Shown here: piece by piece, positions 49,870-56,623 of the stretch
Numbering within the stretch: position 1 is the first letter of the stretch
Layout: each line of letters begins with the position of its first letter
Source: an uncultured Lachnospiraceae bacterium
Lineage (GTDB): Bacteria > Bacillota > Clostridia > Lachnospirales > Lachnospiraceae
Assembly (NCBI GenBank): GCA_910577275.1
Contig: CAJTMW010000009.1
Location: 114,680 to 171,302, forward strand
Direction of reading: 5' to 3'
Length of the DNA stretch: 56,623 bases
Position numbers and translations under genes: made by a program
The notes under the pieces: generated by a model
Database searches by the model: none
What the model was told of the DNA's origin: nothing
The model's input: only the letters and a program-made list of their open reading frames with translations

Positions 49870-51191
49870 AGGAATTACTTGAAACTAAGCAATACACCAG
49901 GCTCCGCCAGAAGCTTTCAGAGGAAAACGCCGCGGATATCGCAGTTATCATGGAGGAGCTTTGCGAGGAAGATTTGCAGAAGATTTTCCGTATTCTTCCC
50001 AAGAACCTTGCCGCGGACGTTTTTGCCCATTTGGAGGTGGACAGCCAGCAGTTTCTCATCACCAGCATGTCGGAAAAGGATGCGGCGGGGATTATCAATA
50101 ACCTGATGGCGGACGACGCCGCGGATTTGCTGGAGGAAATGCCCGCCAACGTGGTCAAAAAACTTCTTGCCAACGCAAGCCCGGAGACCAGAAGGGATAT
50201 CAACCATCTCCTCCGCTATCCTGAGGATTCCGCCGGAAGCATCATGACGGTGGAGTACGTGGATTTGAAGGAAAACATGACGGTGGAGGACGCCATTGCC
50301 CGTATCAGGAAAATCGGGATGGACAGCGAAACCATCAACATTTGCTACGTGCTGGACGCCAAAAGGACGCTGGTGGGAACGGTGGCGCTGCGTTATCTGC
50401 TGATTAGCCCGGCGGATGCCATAATCGGTGAAATCATGAACGAGCACGTGATATTCATCAATACGCTGATGGACCAGGAGGAGGTTGCAAGACAGTTCCA
50501 GAAGTACGACTTTACCGCCATGCCTGTGGTGGACAATGAAAACCGGCTGGTGGGAATTATCACGGTAGACGATATCGTGGATATCCTTCAGGAGGAGGCC
50601 ACGGAGGATATGGAAAAGATGGCCGCCATTGTGCCGTCGGATAAGCCCTACATGAAGACCAGCGTGATTGAGACATGGAAGAAGCGGATGCCCTGGCTTT
50701 TACTTTTGATGATATCCGCCGCTTTTACCGGGAGTATCTTAAACCGGTTTGAGAGCGCGCTTCTTGCCTACGGAGTGCTGATTGCCTATATTCCCATGCT
50801 GATGGATACCGGCGGAAACGCCGGAGGACAGGCCAGCGTTACGATTATCCGCGGTCTGTCTTTGAATGAAATCGAGTTCCGGGACGCCTTTTCCGTGCTG
50901 TGGAAGGAAATTCGGGTGGCGCTGCTTTGCGGGACTACGCTGGCCGCCGCCAACTTTATCAAGCTGATGCTGTTTGACAGGGTGGGAATGACCGTGGCCC
51001 TTGTGGTGTGCCTGACGCTCATTGCGGCAGTACTCATCGCCAAGGTGGTGGGCTGCATGCTGCCCATGCTTGCCCGGAAAATCGGATTCGACCCGGCGGT
51101 GATGGCAAGCCCGTTTATCACTACCATTGTGGACGTGCTTTCCCTTCTGGTATATTTTCAGATTGCCGCCCGGTTTTTGAATATCTCGTAA
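49839..51191 (+). CDS. mgtE: Magnesium transporter MgtE
   Basis: 450 residues. The N-terminal helical MgtE_N domain (to about 130) has repeated LLEEMP-type motifs. A CBS pair follows (YPEDSAGSIMTVEYV to VDDIVDILQEEATEDMEKM), which senses cytosolic Mg2+ and closes the pore. Then a plug helix and five membrane segments with the pore signature MDTGGNAGGQASVTIIRGL. It imports Mg2+, and sometimes Co2+ or Mn2+. RBS AAAGGAG sits within the overlapping leader frame. A strong terminator follows. Confidence 0.96.
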   Translation: MEEIKDIETVKELLETKQYTRLRQKLSEENAADIAVIMEELCEEDLQKIFRILPKNLAADVFAHLEVDSQQFLITSMSEKDAAGIINNLMADDAADLLEEMPANVVKKLLANASPETRRDINHLLRYPEDSAGSIMTVEYVDLKENMTVEDAIARIRKIGMDSETINICYVLDAKRTLVGTVALRYLLISPADAIIGEIMNEHVIFINTLMDQEEVARQFQKYDFTAMPVVDNENRLVGIITVDDIVDILQEEATEDMEKMAAIVPSDKPYMKTSVIETWKKRMPWLLLLMISAAFTGSILNRFESALLAYGVLIAYIPMLMDTGGNAGGQASVTIIRGLSLNEIEFRDAFSVLWKEIRVALLCGTTLAAANFIKLMLFDRVGMTVALVVCLTLIAAVLIAKVVGCMLPMLARKIGFDPAVMASPFITTIVDVLSLLVYFQIAARFLNIS

Positions 51192-51195
51192 AAAA

Positions 51196-51240
51196 AGGCT
51201 GCTGCAGAGAGGAGAAAATCCTTTTGCAGCAGCCTCTTTG
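51196..51240 (+). terminator. Terminator between mgtE and typA
   Basis: AGGCTGCTGCA (51196-51206) and TGCAGCAGCCT (51225-51235) form an 11-bp stem, with an inner GAGGA/TCCTT helix, then CTTTG. The A-run on the other side makes it useful for the convergent typA transcript too. Confidence 0.9.
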
Positions 51241-51317
51241 CGTGAGCCGGGCGCGGGTGTTTGCAACCGCATTCGGCGAACGCCGCGCCCGGCAAGGCAA
51301 AAGCCGGACGTAAAATA

Positions 51318-53165
51318 TTATTTTTGTGCCAGCGAAGCCGCCCGCATGGCCGCCCGCTTGCGCATGGTAGGGTCCAATATTTTTTTACGGATACGGAGAG
51401 ATTTGGGGGTAATCTCAAGCAGCTCGTCCGTGTCGATAAATTCAAGAGCCTGCTCCAGGCTTAAAATTTTGGGAGGCGTTAAGCGGAGCGCCTCGTCCGC
51501 ACTGGAGGAACGGGTGTTGGTGAGCTGCTTTTTCTTGCAGACATTCAGCTCGATATCCTCGCCCTTGCCGTTCTGGCCCACCACCATACCGGAATAAACC
51601 TTTTCGCCGGGGCTGATAAACAGCGTGCCCCGCTCCTGGGCGTTGTAGAGACCGTAGGTGATGGCCTCGCCCGCCTCGAAAGCGATAAGAGACCCCTGTT
51701 TGCGGTACTGGATGTCTCCCTTGTAGGGGCCGTAACCGTCAAAGGTGCTGTTCATAACGCCATTGCCCTTGGTATCTGTGAGAAATTCGCCGCGGTAGCC
51801 AATCAGCCCTCTGGCGGGAATGGAAAACTCAAGGCGGGTATAGCCGGTGGAGGCGGCGCTCATATTTTGCAGCTCGCCCTTGCGCATACTCAGCTTTTCG
51901 ATTACCGTCCCGGAAAATTCCTCCGGCACGTCGATGTAGCAAAGCTCCATAGGCTCCAGTTTCTTTCCGTTCTCGTCCGTTTTATAGAGAACCTCCGCCT
52001 TGCTCACCGCAAACTCATATCCCTCACGGCGCATATTTTCAATCAGGACGGAGAGATGAAGCTCCCCGCGGCCCGACACCTTGAAGGCTTCCGTGGTATC
52101 CGTTTCCTCCACCCGGAGGGAAACGTCCGTGTTGAGCTCCCGGAAAAGCCTGTCCCTGATGTGGCGGCTGGTGACATATTTGCCCTCCTGACCTGCCAGA
52201 GGAGAATCGTTTACAATAAAATGCATGGCAATGGTAGGCTCCGATATTTTCTGGAAGGGAATGGGAGCCGGATTCTCAGGGGAGCAGAGAGTGTCTCCGA
52301 TGTGAATATCGGAAATACCGGAAATCGCCACGATGGAGCCGATGGCGGCCTCGCTCACCTCCACTTTATTTAACCCGTCAAACTCATAGAGCTTGCTCAC
52401 CTTTACCTTCCGAATTTTGTCGGGGTCGTGGTGATTTACAATGGCAACCTCCTGATTGACCTTTACGGAACCGTTGTCAACCTTTCCCACGCCGATTCGT
52501 CCCACATACTCATTGTAATCGATGGTGCTGATAAGTACCTGGGTTCCGGCCTCGGGGTCTCCCTCGGGAGCCGGGATATAGTCGATTATGGTTTCAAAGA
52601 GAGGCTCCATGTCTTTCCCGGGCACGTCCAAATCCAGAGTGGCGGTGCCTGTCTTTGCGGAGGCATAGACGAAAGGGCAGTCAAGCTGGGCGTCGTCCGC
52701 GTCCAAATCAAGGAACAGTTCTAACACCTCGTCCACAACCTCTGCGGGCCTTGCCTCCGGGCGGTCGATTTTGTTTACGCATACGATAACCGGCAGACCA
52801 AGTTCAAGGGCCTTCCGAAGTACAAAACGGGTCTGAGGCATTGCGCCCTCGAAAGCGTCCACCACAAGAATGACGCCGTTTACCATCTTAAGGACACGTT
52901 CCACCTCGCCGCCGAAGTCGGCATGTCCCGGCGTGTCGATAATGTTGATTTTGCATCCTTTATAAGTGACGGCGGTATTTTTGGAAAGAATGGTGATGCC
53001 ACGCTCCCTTTCAATGTCGCCGGAATCCATAACGCGCTCGGCAACTGCCTGATTTTCACGGAATACGCCGCTTTGCTTTAAAAGCTCGTCAACCAGAGTG
53101 GTTTTACCGTGGTCAACATGGGCGATAATTGCTATGTTTCTCACATCTTCTCTTTTTTGTCTCAT
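51318..53165 (-). CDS. typA: Ribosome-associated GTPase TypA/BipA
   Basis: 615 residues, full length. It binds 70S ribosomes and aids large-subunit assembly and stress growth. G1 HVDHGKTTL near 16-24, switch region ERERGITILSKN, G3 DTPGHADFGGEVERV, G4 NKIDRPEARP, G5 ASAKTG. EF-G-like beta-barrel, domain V, and the BipA-specific C-terminal domain (SMRKGELQNMS, RGLIGYRGEFLTDT) are present. The start, complementary to 53163-53165, follows TAGGAGTAAATTT. It is divergent from padR. Confidence 0.97.
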   Translation of the reverse strand: MRQKREDVRNIAIIAHVDHGKTTLVDELLKQSGVFRENQAVAERVMDSGDIERERGITILSKNTAVTYKGCKINIIDTPGHADFGGEVERVLKMVNGVILVVDAFEGAMPQTRFVLRKALELGLPVIVCVNKIDRPEARPAEVVDEVLELFLDLDADDAQLDCPFVYASAKTGTATLDLDVPGKDMEPLFETIIDYIPAPEGDPEAGTQVLISTIDYNEYVGRIGVGKVDNGSVKVNQEVAIVNHHDPDKIRKVKVSKLYEFDGLNKVEVSEAAIGSIVAISGISDIHIGDTLCSPENPAPIPFQKISEPTIAMHFIVNDSPLAGQEGKYVTSRHIRDRLFRELNTDVSLRVEETDTTEAFKVSGRGELHLSVLIENMRREGYEFAVSKAEVLYKTDENGKKLEPMELCYIDVPEEFSGTVIEKLSMRKGELQNMSAASTGYTRLEFSIPARGLIGYRGEFLTDTKGNGVMNSTFDGYGPYKGDIQYRKQGSLIAFEAGEAITYGLYNAQERGTLFISPGEKVYSGMVVGQNGKGEDIELNVCKKKQLTNTRSSSADEALRLTPPKILSLEQALEFIDTDELLEITPKSLRIRKKILDPTMRKRAAMRAASLAQK

Positions 53166-53283
53166 AAATTTACTCCTATCTTAATTTCAAACGGCTTTAG
53201 TATAGCACCAACCCTGATAGATTGTAAATAAAAAAATCATAGCGGCACTTTCGTCAAGTTGAGTATTTTGAAAAAATTAGTAC

Positions 53284-53312
53284 TTGACATTGCATAGTAG
53301 TAGGTGTAATCT
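53284..53312 (+). promoter_or_regulatory. padR operon promoter
   Basis: TTGACA (53284-53289), 17 bases, TAATCT (53307-53312), 24 bases before the padR start. PadR proteins usually repress their own promoter, but I see no clean palindrome here beyond loose TAGTA repeats. Confidence 0.6.
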
Positions 53313-53336
53313 AATACCAGAAAGGAGAGGTAGGAC

Positions 53337-53660
53337 ATGAATCCACAATTTAAAAAAGGCGTGTTGGAGCTCATTGTCCTGGAATCTGTGAGAAAAAAGG
53401 ATATGTACGGCTATGAGCTGGTGGAGGAGGTTTCGGAGGTTATCGACGTGAACGAGGGAACCATATATCCGCTTTTAAAGCGGCTCACCAACGAGCACTA
53501 TTTTGAGACATATCTGCGGGAGTCATCCGAGGGACCGCCCCGGAAATACTACCACCTGACGGCTGCCGGAATACTGTACTGCGACAGAATGGCAAAGGAA
53601 TGGGAGGAATTTCAGGAAAGAGTCGGCAGATTTTTGAAGGAGAGGAGCGAACATGAATAA
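53337..53660 (+). CDS. PadR-family transcriptional regulator
   Basis: 107 residues. Winged helix-turn-helix with the family pattern FKKGVLELIVLESVRKKDMYGYE, VNEGTIYPLLKRLTNEHYF and GPPRKYYHLTAAG. The C-terminal helix for dimerisation is short. RBS GAAAGGAGAGG. Stop overlaps the start of the HAAS-domain gene by 8 bases, so these are translated together. PadR-HAAS pairs typically respond to cell-envelope or antimicrobial stress. Confidence 0.94.
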   Translation: MNPQFKKGVLELIVLESVRKKDMYGYELVEEVSEVIDVNEGTIYPLLKRLTNEHYFETYLRESSEGPPRKYYHLTAAGILYCDRMAKEWEEFQERVGRFLKERSEHE

Positions 53661-54600
53661 AGAGATGTTTTTGGAGGAACTGCGGGGATACCTTCAGGTG
53701 CTGGAGGACCAGGAGCAGGATGATATTCTTGAGGAATATGCCCAGCATATAGATATGAAGCTTTTGAAAGGCTTAAGCGAGGAGGAGGCCATCAGAGATT
53801 TCGGCCCGGTCAAAGAGCTTGCGGCGGAAATTCTGGAGGCTTACCATGTAAAGCCGGATTTTCAGGAAAAGAAAGCGGCGATAAAGCTTCCGGGGCTTGG
53901 GGGCAGGGCTGCGGGCAGCGGGAAAAACTTTTTTATGCGTATCTGCCGGTTTTTCAGGGAAAAGCTGAAGGCAGCGGCGGACGGCATCAAAAAGGGGTGG
54001 CGTTGGAGCGCCGGAAAATGCCGGGATTTGGGAAAACGGCTCGGCTTTGGAAAAAGGAATGCCGTTGAAAACGGGAATGCTTTTGGAAAAGGGAATGCCG
54101 TTAAGGAACAGTATCCCTATGGGGAAGAGGCTGGGAGCCCTTTCGGAAACGGAGAAGAAGAGGAAACCGCTGCGCTTTCCGTTCTGGAAAAGCCGGAGCA
54201 GGAGGAGCAAAGGGGTAAACATACAAGAGGAGGAAGGTTGAAGATGAAGAATATTTTCAGGGCGACGGGCCGGGGGATAGCGGCATTATGGCGGATGTTT
54301 CTTGCCTTTTGTATCTTCTGGCTGCGCTTTTTCTGGAATGCGGCGTGGCTTGCGTTTTCCATATTTTGCGGTATTATGGCAATGATAGTGCTTATGGGCG
54401 TTGGAACGATGCTTGTTTTTCTGCTGAAAGGCTATCCCATCTTCGGCCTTTTCACTATCTGCGTGGGCGGCCTGCTGTGCCTTGGCGCAATGTGTGCGGG
54501 AGCCTTCGGCATGATAATCAGAAGGAAAAAGGAAGAACAGGACACAGAGGGGATAAACGGCAGACCCGGCGGGCCTTCAGGGGAGGTGCAGTATGAGTAA
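53653..54600 (+). CDS. HAAS (DUF1700) domain membrane protein
   Basis: 315 residues. Residues 1-75 form the helical HAAS domain (MFLEELRGYLQVL, DILEEYAQHIDMKL, GLSEEEAIRDFGPVKELA) that commonly accompanies PadR. A long basic and Gly/Asn-rich linker (about 85-190) contains loose repeats such as GKRNAVENGNAFGKGNAV. Two membrane segments follow (about 215-260 and 270-290). Probably a membrane-linked partner of the PadR system, sequestering the regulator or sensing envelope state. The next gene overlaps its end by 8 bases (ATGAGTAA). Confidence 0.83.
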   Translation: MNKEMFLEELRGYLQVLEDQEQDDILEEYAQHIDMKLLKGLSEEEAIRDFGPVKELAAEILEAYHVKPDFQEKKAAIKLPGLGGRAAGSGKNFFMRICRFFREKLKAAADGIKKGWRWSAGKCRDLGKRLGFGKRNAVENGNAFGKGNAVKEQYPYGEEAGSPFGNGEEEETAALSVLEKPEQEEQRGKHTRGGRLKMKNIFRATGRGIAALWRMFLAFCIFWLRFFWNAAWLAFSIFCGIMAMIVLMGVGTMLVFLLKGYPIFGLFTICVGGLLCLGAMCAGAFGMIIRRKKEEQDTEGINGRPGGPSGEVQYE

Positions 54601-55105
54601 AAAGTATAAAATTTTAATCGTAATCTTTTGCATTGGCGTCCTGATTTGCGGATTGGGAACCGGTATTGCATTTATGGAATTTTCCTCCCTCACTTATGGA
54701 GGGAAGCAGATGATAGGAAAAACAAAGATGGTGACGGAAAACGTGGACGTTCCCTTTGAACCCGGAGAGGAACCCTACCTCGTCTGGGGACAGTGGGGAT
54801 GGGAGCAGACGGAGATTGTAACGGACAGTAAAGTGCCGGAAGACACTGTGCGCTTTCAGGTGACTTACAATGCGGAGCAGGTTGCCCCCCATGCTTATCT
54901 GAACGAGGAGGCGAAGGAGTTTCATTTTACATGCAGGTGGACGGGGGACGACGAGGATGAAATCGGGCTGCTCATGGAGGCGAAGGATTTGGTTCTGCAG
55001 AATCTGAAGGAGAGAAAAATCATTTCCCTTGACCGGATAGAGCTGGAGGAGGTTGTGGTTCTGGTAAATCCGGAAAATGAGGAGGACGTGAGGCTGGTTT
55101 ACTGA
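54593..55105 (+). CDS. Unknown protein with N-terminal membrane anchor
   Basis: 170 residues. One hydrophobic segment (about 6-28) anchors an extracytoplasmic acidic domain rich in beta-type sequence (FQVTYNAEQVAPHAYL, KEFHFTCRWTGDDED). In similar PadR-HAAS operons the third gene often encodes a DUF4097-like adhesin-fold protein; this one is shorter and I cannot confirm that family. RBS GGGGAGGTGCAGT. It is translationally coupled to the HAAS gene. Confidence 0.7.
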   Translation: MSKKYKILIVIFCIGVLICGLGTGIAFMEFSSLTYGGKQMIGKTKMVTENVDVPFEPGEEPYLVWGQWGWEQTEIVTDSKVPEDTVRFQVTYNAEQVAPHAYLNEEAKEFHFTCRWTGDDEDEIGLLMEAKDLVLQNLKERKIISLDRIELEEVVVLVNPENEEDVRLVY

Positions 55106-55252
55106 TGAGGAAACAGATTCCGGCGATGCGGGGACGGATACGGAAAATCTTTGATGCGGGAGGTTTCTGATACGGGAGTTTCCCGCATTGTGGGACGGAA
55201 ATGAAGATGAAGAATATAATAAAATAAGATTTCATTTACGCGAGCTTCAACC

Positions 55253-56047
55253 ATGGCAGACATAAAGGGAATTGACGTATCCTATCACAACGGAACCATA
55301 GACTGGAGAAAGGTAAAACAATCGGTTGATTTTGCAATCATCCGCGCCGGGTACGGCAGGTCAAAGGCGGATAAGCGTTTTATTTATAATATTACCGAAG
55401 CCCGGAAGGCGGGGCTGGAAACCGGCGTTTACTGGTTTATTTATGCCAAAGATGCAGGCCAGGCGGTAGAGAATGCAAAAAAGTGCGAGGAATGCATCAG
55501 GGATTACAGGGACAAAATCACCATGAGGGTGTGGGCGGACTGGGAGTATGCCTCCGATGAGCGCAACCCGCAGACAAAAAAGAGCCGCACGGAGATTGTC
55601 AGGGCGTTTTGCGGTTACATGAAAAGCAAAGGGTATGAGACAGGGATTTATACAAATGCGGATTACCTGAAAAATAAATTTGGCAGCCTTGGCGATTATC
55701 CGCTGTGGCTTGCCAGATATTCCTCCGGCAGGGAAAGCTACAATCCTCTGATGAGACAGTATACCTCAAAGGGCAGAGTACCAGGGATATCCGGCGATGT
55801 GGATTTGGATATCTATCATGGAAAATGGCCTCCTCATACAAAGCCACGTGGCACCATAAAAATGGGGAGCCGTGGAGCCGACGTTATCTATTTGCAGCAG
55901 AGGCTTACCGCAAAGGGATATGGCGTCGGCGCTATCGACGGGATTTTCGGTATTAGGACCCTTGAAGCGGTAAAAGCCTATCAGGCGGAGAACGGGCTGA
56001 AAGTGGACGGCATTGTGGGGCCGGAGACGTGGAAATCGCTGGGATGA
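55253..56047 (+). CDS. GH25 lysozyme with peptidoglycan-binding domain
   Basis: 264 residues. The GH25 muramidase domain spans about 1-185: GIDVSYHNGTIDW with the first catalytic Asp, FAIIRAGYG, and VWADWEYAS with the catalytic Asp-x-Glu pair. Then a PG_binding_1 domain about 200-264 (GADVIYLQQRLTAKGYGVG, DGIFGIRTLEAVKAYQ, DGIVGPETW). It cleaves the MurNAc-GlcNAc bond. There is no signal peptide, as in phage endolysins or spore/lysis enzymes released without Sec. The ribosome site is weak. No other phage genes are near. Confidence 0.92.
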   Translation: MADIKGIDVSYHNGTIDWRKVKQSVDFAIIRAGYGRSKADKRFIYNITEARKAGLETGVYWFIYAKDAGQAVENAKKCEECIRDYRDKITMRVWADWEYASDERNPQTKKSRTEIVRAFCGYMKSKGYETGIYTNADYLKNKFGSLGDYPLWLARYSSGRESYNPLMRQYTSKGRVPGISGDVDLDIYHGKWPPHTKPRGTIKMGSRGADVIYLQQRLTAKGYGVGAIDGIFGIRTLEAVKAYQAENGLKVDGIVGPETWKSLG

Positions 56048-56171
56048 TTTTGGCGGGCATTTCCCTGCTTTACACATGCCTTAAAATTTCCAGTAATTAC
56101 CTCTTGAGTATTGCCGCATAAAACTTTACAATAAACTGCAAAGATAGAATAAAAGCGTACTGTGAAAAGAC

Positions 56172-56212
56172 AAAGGGGCAGGAGAAACAGGTTTTCTCAA
56201 GCCCCTTTTATC
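56172..56212 (+). terminator. Terminator after the lysozyme region
   Basis: AAAGGGGC (56172-56179) pairs with GCCCCTTT (56201-56208), stacked on an inner GAGAAA/TTTCTC helix, followed by TATC. The 3' arm carries the T-run. Confidence 0.85.
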
Positions 56213-56291
56213 TGTGCAGGCAGCCAGGCGATTGTCGGCAGGCATTTGACCCGGCTCTATAAATTTAGTAATATTAAGAGGTATTATTATA

Positions 56292-56489
56292 ATGAAGTTT
56301 TATGAGGTGACAATAATTTTAGACGGCAGGCAGCAGGAGCGTCTTGAGAATCTGGCAAAGAGATTCAAAAAGATAAACGGATGGGGAGAATGGGATATCA
56401 TGCAGTTTGCTGTTAACGGATTTACAGGCGTTCGGGAAGATATGCTTACGTTTATGGAAAAGAAAGCTGCGGAATTAGAAAAGTTCTAA
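56292..56489 (+). CDS. Unknown small protein (65 residues)
   Basis: ATG 56292 is preceded by AAGAGG at about 12 bases. It starts MKFYEVTIILDGRQQERLE and looks like a one-domain alpha/beta protein with a C-terminal charged helix (MEKKAAELEKF). Only 14 bases after its stop, a TTTTAGAACTTT-type weak inverted repeat precedes the tRNA-Met 3' end on the other strand. No family recognised. Confidence 0.6.
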   Translation: MKFYEVTIILDGRQQERLENLAKRFKKINGWGEWDIMQFAVNGFTGVREDMLTFMEKKAAELEKF

Positions 56490-56527
56490 AAACTTTGCAG
56501 ATACAAGGCTTTTAGAACTTTTGTAAA

Positions 56528-56601
56528 TAGCGAGAGGGGGATTTGAACCCTCGACACCACGGGTATGAACCGTGTGCTCTAGCCAACTGAGCTATCTCGC
56601 C
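56528..56601 (-). tRNA. tRNA-Met (anticodon CAT), elongator type
   Basis: 74 bases on the minus strand. Acceptor GGCGAGA/TCTCGCT, D arm AGCTCAGTTGGCTAGAGC, anticodon stem CACGG/CCGTG with loop TTCATAC, T arm GAGGG-TTCAAAT-CCCCC. The G1-U72 pair matches the Bacillus elongator tRNA-Met, not the initiator (which has a C1/A72 mismatch). A lysidine-modified tRNA-Ile with the same anticodon is less likely. CCA is not encoded. Confidence 0.93.
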
Positions 56602-56623
56602 GTATTTCTTTTAAATGGGACCT

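Noticed and set aside
55253..56047. Prophage remnant suggested by the GH25 endolysin
   Set aside because: No holin, tail, integrase or attachment repeat nearby; the adjacent tRNA-Met shows no duplicated 3' end in the window.

Overview
The window looks like chromosomal DNA of a spore-forming gut Clostridia species, most likely Lachnospiraceae. The reasons are a sporulation sigma factor SigH, strong AGGAGG ribosome sites, Gram-positive surface enzymes (PBP1A, GH25 lysozyme, PadR-HAAS module), an oxygen-sensitive glycyl radical enzyme with its activase, and a dense set of plant-polysaccharide and sugar-acid genes. There is no rRNA, no CRISPR array and no recognisable intact insertion sequence. 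Two tRNA genes (Thr-GGT and Met-CAT) lie on the minus strand.

Layout. 1-2.5 kb: a partial unknown gene apparently frameshifted in a 10-T tract, sigH, and a PD-(D/E)XK (Rpn-type) nuclease behind a perfect-consensus promoter. 2.5-7.7 kb: an RND efflux pump carrying a very large coiled-coil insertion, followed by its probable TetR repressor, with a palindromic operator just downstream of the pump promoter. 7.8-9.6 kb: thiN and a zinc alcohol dehydrogenase. 10-37 kb: a large carbohydrate and sugar-acid locus, described below. 37-41.7 kb: a histidine kinase and response regulator divergent from a three-gene lantibiotic-immunity-type ABC transporter (CprABC/LanFEG-like), with no visible bacteriocin gene. 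41.7-43 kb: small unknown genes, hairpins and tRNA-Thr. 43-56.6 kb: core-like genes (papain/C39-like protein, MATE pump, xpt, PBP1A, YigZ, MgtE behind a possible leader peptide, TypA, PadR-HAAS membrane module, GH25 lysozyme, small unknown protein, tRNA-Met).

The 10-37 kb locus appears to be run by two local repressors whose candidate binding sites can be read from the sequence. A GntR/HutC protein (15594-16343) is proposed to bind a TGTnnnnACA palindrome found before the sugar ABC transporter operon, before its own gene, before the SMP-30 lactonase/FGGY kinase operon and before the following dehydrogenase/aldolase operon. Two of these sites share 16 identical bases. A DeoR protein (19476-20267, minus) is proposed to bind an AAATAACAnnAAA direct repeat at the promoters of the FucI-like operon and the GH4 operon on its two sides.

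The GntR set holds importer subunits, an oxidoreductase, a GH105 unsaturated-uronyl hydrolase, an SMP-30 lactonase, a kinase, a zinc-type dehydrogenase, a cupin phosphoglucose isomerase, a shikimate-dehydrogenase-like protein, a phosphotriesterase-fold hydrolase, KDPG aldolase and a 2-hydroxyacid dehydrogenase. The DeoR set holds a FucI-like protein, an acetyltransferase, two Gfo/Idh/MocA proteins, a GH4 enzyme of probable alpha-galacturonidase type, a kinase, a zinc dehydrogenase, and a glycyl radical enzyme with its activating enzyme. GH105 plus GH4 points to pectin or rhamnogalacturonan fragments as the source. The gene combination does not match a pathway I recognise, and the glycyl radical enzyme has an uncommon active-site motif (GCYE). 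This locus is the best candidate here for an undescribed system.
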